64,000 bases of DNA from NCBI GenBank assembly GCA_039545295.1, contig BCIK01000003.1, forward strand, positions 558,001-622,000. Reading direction: 5' to 3'. The notes under the pieces are model-generated. The model was not told the DNA's origin, made no database searches, and was given only the letters and a program-made list of their open reading frames with translations. Positions 39,159 to 50,951 of the stretch are shown here, one piece after another. Origin of the DNA: Udeniomyces pyricola (taxonomy: Eukaryota; Basidiomycota; Tremellomycetes; Cystofilobasidiales; Mrakiaceae). Every line of letters starts with the position of its first letter. The stretch's first letter is position 1. The position numbers and the translations under genes are program-made.

Positions 39159-42100
39159 TTAGCCCATCCTCTTGGAGTCCTGACCAGTCGAGACGGCATT
39201 GACGGCCTCGAGAACGTCGAGCAGCGTCGAGGCCGACCACGCTTGGGTTCGGCACGAGTCGTGGCAGTATCCACCGTTCGAGTTGGTCAGTTCAGGCAAC
39301 CTAAAATAAAATAAAATAACGCCAACAAGGAAACAATTCCAAGCCAAGCAAGGGGGAGAGAAACAGAGGAAACCCAAGTTGGTAGGTCAGAAACGATATT
39401 GGACAACGAAGAAGGAGAGGAAAGGGAACCCAGTGCAAGACAAGGGAGGACGCGTACCCAGCCCAAGCATCGGTCGCGACGTGTCGGCTATGAGCCAAGA
39501 GTGCTTCAGAGACCCAGTGAAGCGTCTCGGTCGGATCCTAAAAGACAGCGCAACAGAAGCCAGAGACAACCGAAGAAGGAGCAGAAAAATCGAGTTTAGA
39601 CACGACACACAAAAGCACCATCGTCTGTTTTAGTTGAGAGAAGCCAGCGACAAACCTCTTTGCCGGCTCCGACTTGGATGTCGAACATGAGGTAAGCCTT
39701 GAGGAACCATCCGGTCGGGAAAACCCATTCCTAAAGAGAAAGAGTTGAAAAGACAGCGTAAGCGATCGAGGGCGATCATACTTAGGAAACGATGTCGCAA
39801 ACGGTCCGACACTCACGGGTCCTTGGTGGTACTGCAGATCATGGAAACAGGATCAAACAGAAAAGCCAAAGAACCCATAGAGAGTCAGCTATAGCTCTTT
39901 CTCTTCGAAAACCGTCAACAGCGACTTTGACTCACGTTCCAACCCTTGGCGATCGATTGATCGGTCCCATCGTTCGAGTTATCGTAGTCTCCGCGGTACT
40001 GAGCATCTCCCGGGTCGAGTGTCTTCATGCCAAGAGGTCCTCGTAGGTGCTTGTCGACCATGTGAAGGGCACCTAGGGCCTTTTCAGGAGTAAAGAGCTC
40101 GGGAGCGACGATCATTGCGATGGCTAGCAGACGAGCATGGAGTTCATGTTAGCGATGAATGACTCGGCACAGTAATGAAATACAGCCAGCGGGGAAACGT
40201 ACGGAAGTTGGACCTCAGCTACATGTACCGTACAAGGATAACAGAACACAGAACAAGAACAAGAACAAATCGCGCTGCAATCATCAGCAAAAGAAGCGAT
40301 GGCAGAGAAAAAGAACGCAACAGCAGCAGCAAGCGCACCTGGTAATCGGACCATTCTCGGCCCTCTCCTGAGCCAAAGACATCCTTGTAGATGCCCCGTC
40401 GGTTGATGAGGTTACTGTTGACGTTGTACTTGGCATCCTCGGAAGCGTCGGCAGGCACATAGTAGTTCTTCTCGAACGAGGCCTGGATCTTGTCGGCCCA
40501 TTGCTCGTAGGTAACAAAGGTCTTCTTGCCGTCGACTACAATAGAGGAGAACATTGACAAAACAAATCAGCGAACCAGACCTCGAAAGCGCAAAACGAGC
40601 TCGAAGGATTGAGAAACCTACTTTCAGCGTCGACACCTTTGAAGGGGAACTTGCCAGCCTTGGAAAGGCTCGCGAGCCATCGGAGCGTGCTCTTGAGAAG
40701 AGCCGTGATCTCGACCGGAGCGCCGTCTCGAGGCGTGGCGGGAAGTCCCTTGTTACCTGCCTTGGCTGACTCGCCCATCTTGTCTTGCCAGGTGCCGCAA
40801 TTCCCTGGATGGAATGGAGGCGATGGATGAAACGGGTCAGAGTCAGCCGGGAGGCAAGTCCAATTCCCAAAAATACCAAGAACAGAACTTACATCGGTTA
40901 CCACCAAAGATGATTCCAGTCGACCAGTCGGTGTAGATCTTTTGGTCGAAACCTCGATCATCCATTTGCTATAACATCAAATCAACGGTGGGTCAACTTA
41001 TCAGAACGAGGAATGAAGATGCGATCCAGGCCGATCGCGATGCTCACCATATCCAAGTTTGGCCCTGCATTGTACTCTCGGAATTCGATGCCACTGGCAT
41101 GTCGCTGGACGATCTCTTGAATAATTTCGCCGACGGTGCTCGACCACGAGTAAGCCTCTGGCGAGTTCCATTCGACCCAGGTGTCGTCCTTAGGGAATCG
41201 TCGCTTGACCGAGTCAGAAAGGATGGCAAGGCCGTTGGGAGCCTTGTGGCAGTAGTCCTGCACGTTTTCGATGAACCACCAAGGTCCGTCTCGACAGTTG
41301 TATCGAGGCGTTCGGCAAGAATCGAGAAGGTTGGGAACGAGGCCATGCTTAAGAACGGATCCAAAGGCGTGGATATGCTCGCGGGCGGCAGGGAACGCCC
41401 CCGTGGTCAGGAAAAGACCTCGGAGGGAGATGAAGACCTGCATGAGGAGCGAATGAGGGAAGGAATCAAATCGTCAGCAAAACACTAATCGCTCATTCTT
41501 GCTACCGATACGAGGGGCGAAAGTCGTCACTCACGTCTCGACCCCAGCATCGAGCCCAATTGGTCGCGAAATGAGGCAGACCAGCAGCCAAGCTCGGTAC
41601 GGACACGCCCGGGTCGATGGAAGCCGACTGAACTTTTCCGTACATCTGAACGGCGCAGAGGGCGAGGTCCTGGGTGAACCCATGGCCAGTCGAGATGAAT
41701 TCGGAGCATTGCTCGATGACCGCTCGTCGGGCAGCCTTGTAAGCCTCGTTCATGACGAGGGCAAAATACTTGGGTCGCATAAATGACGGAACAGTCGACT
41801 TGATGAGGTCAAATCGTTTGTGGAACCACTGAGCCGGTCCAGCAAGATTGGGGAAGGTCGAGATTTGCCTGTAAAAAAAGAAAAATGCATCGGAAGGAAG
41901 ATGTAGCCGCTGTCAGGATGTGTTGATATTGTACGCACACTCTTTAGACAGAGCTAGAAGTATGTGTATATACGGACTTGTCGAGTCGGCCGACAACGTA
42001 GTCGAGAGCCCAGCTGCCTTGACGAAGATGCTCGCAGAGGGCGGCTCCAAGATCCTATGGTTCAAACGGATGAGACAAGAAAACACCAAGACATATCCGA

Positions 42101-45100
42101 GGGGAAACAAGGGGAGAACTTCGGTCAGCCAGCCTATTGGGATATACGAATATTGATGAAAGGGACTTGCATTGTTCTTGATGATGGGCTTGAGAGGGGC
42201 CATCCATCCCTGAAGACCACAGTAGACCAGAGCGCCGTAGTTGGGAATCGTGTAGGCGCCATCTCCGCCTGAAAGCACGGCAAGGGGGAACATGCAACAT
42301 ATACATCAGTGAACGCAACAAACTCATGAACCAGATCATCGGCTCCAAACTCACCAGTTGCGTCGCGTTCCTCGCCTAGAAATCAGCCATACGGTGGATT
42401 AGCGATAGAAACCAAATCAGCCGACAGTTCGAGGATTGCAATTGAGAGTGATGAAACACTCACCATCCGATCGGTGAAGCACAACGTTGAGGTCGACAAG
42501 GTTGAGTCCCTTGAACGCCTCGTCCGCACCAGTGAGGCAAAGCGTGTCGAGATCATCCGAGGTGCCTGCCATCTCGGTCGAAAAGAGCATGATGGATCCC
42601 GCGGGGAACTCATCTGGCACAACAATCTCGGTGTAGGGGCCCTGTTCATCCTCACCCAAGTCAAGCTTAGGGGCCGGGATGGAATGGAGGCTCGAGGGCA
42701 AACCCTTGAAGATCTTGGCGTCGTTCGGGTTCTCGTACGAAGAAATCTTGATGGATGCACCAGTAATGTACTTGGTTTGCGTTCGCGAGAGCTTGATGGG
42801 GTTGACTGAAAGGAATAAAGCATCGTCAATCGTCTTGGACCGGCATCGAGCGGTAAAGAGGTGATGTAAGCGATGCAAGATTCGAATGCTTACTGTAGCC
42901 GCGAGATTGAAGGTCGTGCTTGTTGAACGCGCAGTGAGCAACGAGGAGGTAACCTTTGTGGGTGGTCGGGTGAACTCGGTGAACGATGATGTACTATTGG
43001 TTGCTCAGATCGATACAACCGGCGTGTCAGCGAGAACAGGAAAAGCAAGACGCCAAAAGTCATTTAGCCCACGTACGTCGTTTTCCTGATGGACGTGACC
43101 TTCGGAGAAGCCATCGAGAATCATCTCGGCATGAAGGTGGTTGAGCAATCGCTTGATACCGCCGATACCGTTGTCGACGCCGGCGAGCTCGTACTTTCGC
43201 TTGTCATTGACAAGATCGAGGAGCTTGGGGTAGAGGTCGTCGAATCCTTTGTTGGAACCCACAGCGGAGAAGCAGAAGGTCGCAAGCGCACCTGTAGACA
43301 GGGCATCCTCAGCGCTCCTCTTGTCGAGCGGAGATTCGTTGTCGTGGGTGACGTCCATCATCAGGGCATGAGGAGCCGAACCGAAGATGGGGGTGACAAT
43401 GCAAGGTCGCTCAGGACCTTTACCCGTGGGCGAGGGGAGAACATCAGGGGACGTGAGGCAGACAGCGTCCATCGAGCCTGCGAAAGGAAACAATGAGCGA
43501 CGGAAGGAGAAAAAAAGACGACAAAGGAGAACAATGAATCAGCACCCGTCTTCGAAGAGGTTAAAAGAACAGGAGGAATACTGCACAGAGGGCGATCAAG
43601 GGCAAACATACCGATGGGCTTGCCGACTAAGATGAGGCAAAGCATCAATATGGAGGATCAGATAGACAATCAGCAGCAGCGCAGGAAATACAGTCAATGC
43701 GAACGAGAGCAACAAACTAGCAACGTACCTCCAAATCGGTAGATACTGAACAGGAAAACAATTATCAAGATTAACTCCTAAGCAAACCATAACATGTTTG
43801 ATATGATCACACATCGAGTTGCATTAGCTAACTTACAGCCTAGATTGCTCCTTAGGATCACCTCCGTTCATCATCTCTCGAATCAGGGTATTGATGCCAA
43901 GCTGACGGACGAAGAAGAGGTCCATGTCCTCATTTCCGGTGAAGAGCTCCGCGACGACGTAAAGATTGGGATTCTTGACTCGAGCAGCATCCATCATAGC
44001 GACGCCAACTTCGAGCGGGGTCGAGTGGCAGTTGTCGAGTCGGAAACCATCAAACATGCCCGCCAAGAGCTCGCAGTAGGAAGTCATGTAGTCCCAGAGC
44101 CAAGGATTGTCAGATCGGCTCTTGCCGTACCGGAGCTTGACACAGTCGCCCCAAACGATGACCTCACGACGGAGATAGGCCTTGGAGGGTTGGTCGGCAA
44201 AGTTGGCAAGGGGGTCAGCGTCCCAGATCCAGCCGTTGTTGGCAAGGGCAAGCGAGGCTGGATCGTGTTTCTTGGTCGTCGCGTTCGAAGGAAGTCGAGT
44301 GAAGTAGCTGCCAACCATCGGCGATCTGATACATTAATGCAGAGTGACATAGTCAGCATGTAGAAATGTTTGGCGGCGCGTCACAAGAACCAAACATGTC
44401 CTGGCACTCACGTTTCGCTGATCTCGCCCAACTTGGGGCCGTTGGCCTCCAACCTCTCGTAGCGGACCCTTGAGATAACGTTGTCTCGCTGAGCTTTACC
44501 ATCGGCATCGAACTCTCGGTAAAGATCGACATTGACGACGTCGAGAACTTTACCCCATTCCTCAGCCTTGTCTTCGTTATTCCTTCCAGCAAACGCAGCC
44601 TCAACAAAGCCAGCAGCCGTTGCGGGATCGACCTTGACACCCTTTCGCTGGGCGTACTTCCCGAGGCCTGAGATGGCACCTTCGGTTGACTTGAGGATCC
44701 AGGCCAGTTCGCCAGTCGACTTGTTCACCAGAGATGAGCCTTGCCAAGCCTTGCCGGTCGACGCTGAGGATACCAGAACATCGAGAAGCTCCTTCTTCTG
44801 GGCAGTCGAGTCGAGGACGTAGTACTCGTAGAGACGCAAGTCTGAGATGGCCGAGTCAAGTGCGCCAGCAAGAGCTGAAAGGTCTGCCTCGGAGTTGATG
44901 GTGGTCGGGACGCCGAGCGAAGCCAATTTCGAAGAAAGCGAGAGGATGGCAGTGTCGAGCTCGAGTGCGGGAGCGAGATGAGGCGAGTTGGCCACGTTGT
45001 AACCTAGAAACACATGCAACCAGTGTGAACGAGAACCAGCCGACAGGCGATTGAAGGTGGAGAAGCCGTGCGATATCGGCAAAACAATGTCGCGTTCGTC

Positions 45101-47103
45101 AGGACGGAGAGCAGGAACTCCCTCGCAGTAACGAGACAGGTACAAACACACGTACCGGACTCGGGGTGATCTTGGAGCCAAGGGCTGTTATTGGCAGTGT
45201 GGTTGAGCACGACGTCGGTGAGGGATAGCAGACCATAGTCGTCTCGGCATCGCTTGACCATGGCATTGACCTCTGCAACACCGTCGCTCTTTGGATCTTT
45301 AAGGAGCTCGCCGTCAAAGCGTAGCTGATCGTAGATGCTGTAAGGACTGCCCGATTCGCCCCGGGTCTGCAAAGGGGTGAAGTGAAGCATGTTGTAGCCC
45401 CGCTGGGAGGCTTCCTCGAGATGAGGCGTCCAATCGGCAAGCGGGCCTTGCCACTTGGCGATTACCGACAACGCCGTTACTCCGTCGAGGGGAAGGAGCT
45501 CCTTAGGCGAATCGGCCGAGATCTGACCTCCCTTAGACGAGACGGTTCCATCCGCGGTAAGTATGGGCGACCGGCGAGGCAGGAGAAGTACCGGATCAAC
45601 CGAGAAGTAGCCCTTGGCAGACTGGACTCGTTTCGAAGGCTTAGAAGCTGAGTCATATTCGATGAAGTAGACGAACGCGCCAGCGTGCGAGATGGGAACT
45701 ACAACGTTGTGTACGAAAAGCGAATCAACATCATCACAGGAGAAAGCATTGTCAGTTGACAAGCGGGCTTCTCGCAATCAGACGGTTCCTGAAGGAGTCG
45801 TTCGTTAATCCCATGATACATACGGTCGATGTGGATCGGCTTGGAGAAGTCGGTCGGAAGCCTGTGTGATCAGAAGTCGATTGAATGCCGTCAGAAACGC
45901 ACGTGAGATGGCGCTAACCATAACGATCAGTGAGCAGGTGCCGATAAACGGGCAAGATGTTGGAAACTTACTTTCGTTCAGCCCACTTTCCACGCTTGAA
46001 CTCCCCGCCATCGATGGGGAAGTCCGACTTGAGGACACCATTCCTCGAGGCGGGCGTACCCGGCTCTAGCGAGATTCGAAGAATGTATGGGTGGGGGNGG
46101 GGAGGNGGAAGTCGGATGTACTGATGAGGCAAGACGTGCCAGAAGATTGGATGTTCAGGGAATGCACAGGAAGAAGGAAAGTATGGCGTAGGCAATCAGC
46201 CCAAGCTCGGATCAAAATGGAAGCTTGGAGTTTTTTGTTGTTGTTGTTGTTGTCATAGTTCTCGCGACGACTCTATGAGCAAGTAAGAGGTCGCTTGACG
46301 AGCTTCAAGTACCGCTCGCTCCAACCTTGTCGTTCCAACTTGTGCTCAGCCTCGCACGATGGAATGGACGAGGGGCAGTTAAGGCGAGAACAGGCGGCGC
46401 CGTGGGGCCACTATCGCAGACCGGATCGAATCACCGAGCGTGCTAAATGATCCAGTGACGGCATCCACAGCTGCATCTCGCCGCATCTCTTTCGTTCCCA
46501 GTTGAGATCAAGTGTATGGGGATCAAACAAGCCCAGGCTGGGCCTCATCGAGTTGATCCATTCAAGACGGAAAGATGTCCTAGCTACCTGATCCGACGCC
46601 ATGAAAGCAAAAGAATAAGAAGAAAAGAAAAAAAAGCAGCGAATGAGACTTACGGCGCCTTGCTTTCCAGCGCTGCCGTCGGGCTCAAGCTTGAGTTCCC
46701 AAACGCGGATATCCTTCTCGCCCTTGAGAATATCACCCTCGAAGAACGCAAGTCCCTCGTCGGCCGGGGTCTTCTTGCCTGTGGCAGGGCCTCCGTCGTG
46801 TGAAACAGCAGCTGGAGATGGAGCGGGAGGCATGGAGATGGATGTTGGCTTGGAGACGTTGCTGTTGCCGTTGGCGGGCGAGGCGGAGGCATTGACAGTT
46901 GGTTTACCCATGGTTGAAGCTGGAGTAGTCTTGGGGGTGGACGAAGGTTTGGACGGAGGAGGAGGAGGAAGCGATGGGGAAGGGGTGAAGATGGCGGCTT
47001 TGGGAGCAGGAGGAGCGGACGATGGTGAGGCTGAAGGAGGGGCAGGGGCGGCCGAGGGCTTTTGAGCGGGCGCCTTACGAGCCGAGGAGGACTTCTTGGC
47101 CAT
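39159..47103 (-). CDS. GDB1: Glycogen debranching enzyme (4-alpha-glucanotransferase / amylo-1,6-glucosidase)
   Basis: Bifunctional cytosolic enzyme that moves maltosyl/maltotriosyl units and hydrolyses the alpha-1,6 branch stub of glycogen. Twenty-five exons keep phase and give 1675 residues; in coding order: 47103-46654, 46120-45972, 45861-45824, 45698-45156, 45003-44412, 44325-43837, 43745-43729, 43626-43612, 43477-43077, 42993-42894, 42805-42464, 42375-42355, 42268-42171, 42054-41978, 41868-41535, 41437-41048, 40968-40893, 40804-40622, 40535-40339, 40218-40203, 40123-39936, 39831-39817, 39730-39656, 39537-39458, 39300-39159. The transferase site is seen in [50 protein letters not shown] (nucleophile Asp) and [13 protein letters not shown] (acid Glu). 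The glucosidase part has [18 protein letters not shown] and [16 protein letters not shown]. About 130 Ala/Pro/Ser-rich residues precede the conserved start. Five exons are 15-21 nt. The intron after exon 13 is GC-AG. Two unresolved bases (46098, 46106) fall in exon 2, leaving one residue ambiguous. Confidence 0.96.
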
Positions 47104-50100
47104 GGCGAGAGAGAGAGAGGAGGTTTGATTGAAGAGTGAGAGGCAAGGAGGCGGGTCAATGACGGTATAATGAAAGGATGAGAGGGGCGAGGAACGGAAC
47201 ACGGCGCGAGGTATAAGAAGAAAGGAGGCGGGGGCGCGGGAAGCTTGAGCTTGAGCGCCTTGAGCCAGCAGCGTACAAGACGAAGTGTGGGGCGCGGCCA
47301 AAGGCGGGGGCGGAGGGTTATCGAATTATATTAGAGGAGCCCCTCTCTTGACCCCGACAGGATTGTCATCATCATCATCATCATCATCATCGTTCATACC
47401 TTCAAGATTCATCATGCATCAAGGACGTCACCCCAGGACACCCACATACCATATACCACACCTCGCTTTCAGTCCAGATATTGATCTCACGCGCCCTGGT
47501 AGCTTCCATCGAGCATCCTGCCCCTGTCTGTCAACTGTATTATATTGCTCTATGTATATTGTCATTAAGATGCCAGCGCATCACATGCCATATATAAATC
47601 TAGCAGCAAAATATAAACGCTGCATGTTAATTAAGCCTAGCCTCAAGACTCAAGGCCTCAGCTGATATTCCAGTCAACGTGTTCCAACGGTCAAATCCTT
47701 GCAGTCCACGTCTCAAAGCTGATCTAGGCCTGCATGCAGCTGTCCTGGCCAGTTGCGGAAGCGCGTGTGACGAACTCGAGAGCCATCTTCATGAGTGCAT
47801 CTCATGCATACATCGAATCTCACGCGAACGTGTGAACAGCGCTGTTTCGATCGATCTGCCGCAAGCTGCATGCAGCTCCTGGTCCGATATCCGATATCGA
47901 TAGCCGAGCCGGCCACGTCTATCCCTATTTGTATGTAATATCATTGATGGTACTGATCCACCTCAGGTCTTATTGTTCGATTGATGGCTCGTATATTCCC
48001 ACAAAACGCACACTTTGCTCGTGCACACGCTCTGCCATTCAAACCCCATCATACCTCGAATACGTATATATATGTATATACGGAGATCAGGTTATACGTA
48101 TCATGGTCATCGAAATTCAGGCTGCTGATCACTATCACACGCGCGCGCGTGCGCGCGGACACGTCAGACGGATGCGCTTCTCAAGAATATCTTCGCTGAT
48201 ATTTCTAGATGATTTTGATTCGCCGACACGCTGACGCGCTGGCAGCCGCTGGGTCAACCAGTTAATGCTGACGCGGCGTGAGAGAATTGCGCCCGATCCG
48301 GACGTTTGCAGGTGACATCAACCTGGTCTCTTCCTTGGCCAAAATGTGTTTGAGAAGGGGTAACCATACGTCTATAAACATGCACATGGTTCGATGGTAC
48401 AGAACTCGAGATCAACTTCACTTAGCTCGATGAGAAAGTAGATCGAGGCGCCAAGTCGTGTTCGAAAACGCAGAGCGAGAAATAAACGTTCGGAACCGAT
48501 TTGGCGGATTCCTCCGACGCGTCCGCAGTCGGTATCTTTTTCTCTCGGTCAAGCTCGTCCATCTTTCCCTTTCCTTCCCGGCCCGCGAAGGTGATCTTCC
48601 ATGCATGGCGCAGCCAACTGTCACACGTAACGATATGGACAGGTAGTAGGCCGTCGTGATTTCGCGTGCGACGTCGATGTCTAGACAAGAAGCTGGAAGG
48701 GAGTGTATTAGAAGAGATGTAGAGCATGTAGAGATCGACGACTAATATGACTGATCTTGATGATCACCTGCAGCGGCCAATTCCGCTTGAATTGCAGACG
48801 CAGCCAGTTGCGATCACAAAAAGGCCGACTCGCTCGTGCTGCGTTAGGATCTCGATGAAGTTCTTTCATCTCTCTTCTTCGATAATCACTGGTGTACCGC
48901 GAACCTTCAAAGGTTGGTTGCTGACAGGCAAGGGTTTGTCGCACACCCGATGCATGCGATGATCATGGGCGAGGGAAAGTACCACGCGTCAGATCATCAG
49001 ATCGTGTTGCGGATTGAGTCGTGCCGGAACTGGAGATGCCATGACAAGAACAGGGAAAAGGGAAGGAAACAGGGAACCAGAAGGCCGGGGCATGCATGAT
49101 GTCCTTCTGCGCTGCTCTTGCGACTCTCTTTCCCTGCCTCTTTCTTTACCACCTTCCACTCTCACTCGCACCAGGTTCTCCATCCCGATTCCCTTCCCTT
49201 CCGACGCCAGCATTCTTGCCGCCCCACTCTTCCACGTACTCTGCCCACGACGGCCACGCTCGATCCGTCAAGCCCACATTACTCAGGTAAGCCTCCATAC
49301 AGACGCGCGATCCTCGTACAGGCTATTCATCCGACAGACTTGGATCCACGTCGAACCGACTGGGCTCGGGCGTTAATGCTGCCTGCCTCTCGGCCGGAGA
49401 AGCCATTTGCCAGTGGGAGGCAAGGAAAGGAAGGAGGCGACGGTCATGTCCCAAAGTGATACTCTGGGCGGACCTGGCGGTTGAGCAGTCGCATCATTTA
49501 ATACGTTGACTAAATTAGAAGAGAACTTAGTCGATGGAGTCCATGGGACCGACGATGGCGAGTCGAGCAGACCTGGCTATGGACGCACCCCGCCCGTGCA
49601 GGGCCCAGCAGGGAAGCTGAGGCAGAGAGAGAGCTCGCCAGCATTCACTATCGTCGATTTCCTCGACGGAGCGCTTGCAGGCTTGCCTTGTTGCGCTCTT
49701 CGGCTTGCAGCTTGAAGCAGACAGCTTCAGCCCGAGAACGAGACCGCGCAGAGAACAGCCAAAGGCGAAGAGGCCCTCCTCGCGTCCGCCTCCGCCCCCG
49801 CTGTCGCCCTCGTCGCCGGTGCGAGCGAGAACGTGGACCGAGGCCCCCCTCGGGTCCCCTCGTCCGTCGATTACACCAGGGCCAATCGGGAAATCTCTTT
49901 CTGCCATCAGACATGTCATTTCTCAATATCATGCCTCGACTCTTGGTCGTACATCTGTCCTCCATCGTTCGCTGCTCTTCTTTCTTTCGTCGTTCGTCAT
50001 CCTTTCAGCATTCCTGCTTGTTCCCTCTGCGCATCATCATCACGCGCCTGCCGCCTCAAACGACGCCGCACTGTTCGGAAACGGCAAACGGCCGTAGGCC

Positions 50101-50951
50101 TAACGAGAGCTAGCTCGATCTGAGCAGACGCTTTCGCGCGTGCTCACTCGTGAGATCTCCAGCTTGATGCCCTTGCTTGCAGTCTCGCCTGCATTCTTTC
50201 AGTTCGCTGTGTACATGTTGCGTACCACGGGAGCCCTGGTGTTGGCTCGAGACGTCCCTGACTGTGTTGTTGCGCATGGAAGAGATGGCTCGACGATCAA
50301 CATACGGATTCGATGCTGCGTCATGGCCAGATCCGCCGCGCCCTGTCCCAACTTTGTTCGCAGCTTCGTCTCTTGCTGGACTTGTCGATCGCTTTCTCGC
50401 GTTCCCCCTTCCATCATATCGTCCTCTCGGTTGCCTTGCTCGGTCTTCTGTTCTTCCCCGTTCGCCCGTCTTGTGCTTCAGCCTGTAAACCATCTCTGGA
50501 TCTATCTCAGCCTATCGCCGACGCTTCTCATCCCTCTCTCTGCCATCAGCTCGCCATCCCTTTGTCCCAAACAGCCTGAGCTTCGGGTTCGGAATTCGGT
50601 CGACAGTCTTCAACCAAAAGCTGACGCCTGCTCTGCTCCTCTCCCTTCCTGGCCGGTTCTTCCTTCCTTTCTTCATACATTCGTTTATCCAAAACCAAGC
50701 GCTGCCGCCTTCGCACCGGGGCTTATTGACAACCCAGCAGCATAACACTTTCCACCCCTCTCCATCCTCCCTGTCATTCCTTGGTCCTTGACTAAGCCTA
50801 CTTGATATCCGCCTCCCCCGCCTTCTCACGTGTCCTTTCTACGTCATAAGAGCTTCGCGTCTCTTCTTCCCACCGACTTCTTCGTCCTAATTTACCTTGT
50901 CCGTCTACAGTTGATCACCCACCCAATCTTACTCCCACATTCCGACACGTC
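47104..50951. other. 3.8-kb divergent gap without a supported gene
   Basis: It lies between two outward-reading start codons and is the longest gap in the window. It holds an ATC trinucleotide repeat (about 47367-47391), two copies of GCTGCATGCAGC-like palindromes (near 47732 and 47869), an alternating CG/CA stretch (48138-48158), and a purine/pyrimidine mixture without sustained coding character. From about 49700 to 50950 the plus strand becomes pyrimidine-rich, suggesting a long leader for the gene at 50952. The frame at 50140-50745 (201 codons) has no domain. I see no tRNA. Confidence 0.45.

Noticed and set aside
46273..47103. Separate minus-strand gene upstream of GDB1
   Set aside because: Its first exon ends with WELKLEPDG, which is the conserved start of debranching enzymes, and splices in phase to YIRLPP; it is exon 1 of GDB1.
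48350..48400. GGTTCGA sequence that could be a tRNA T-loop
   Set aside because: No matching T-stem, anticodon arm or acceptor stem can be formed around it.
50140..50745. 201-codon plus-strand frame upstream of the Sds3-like gene
   Set aside because: Ser/Pro/Leu-rich text typical of pyrimidine-rich leader DNA, with no domain and no plausible splice into the next gene.
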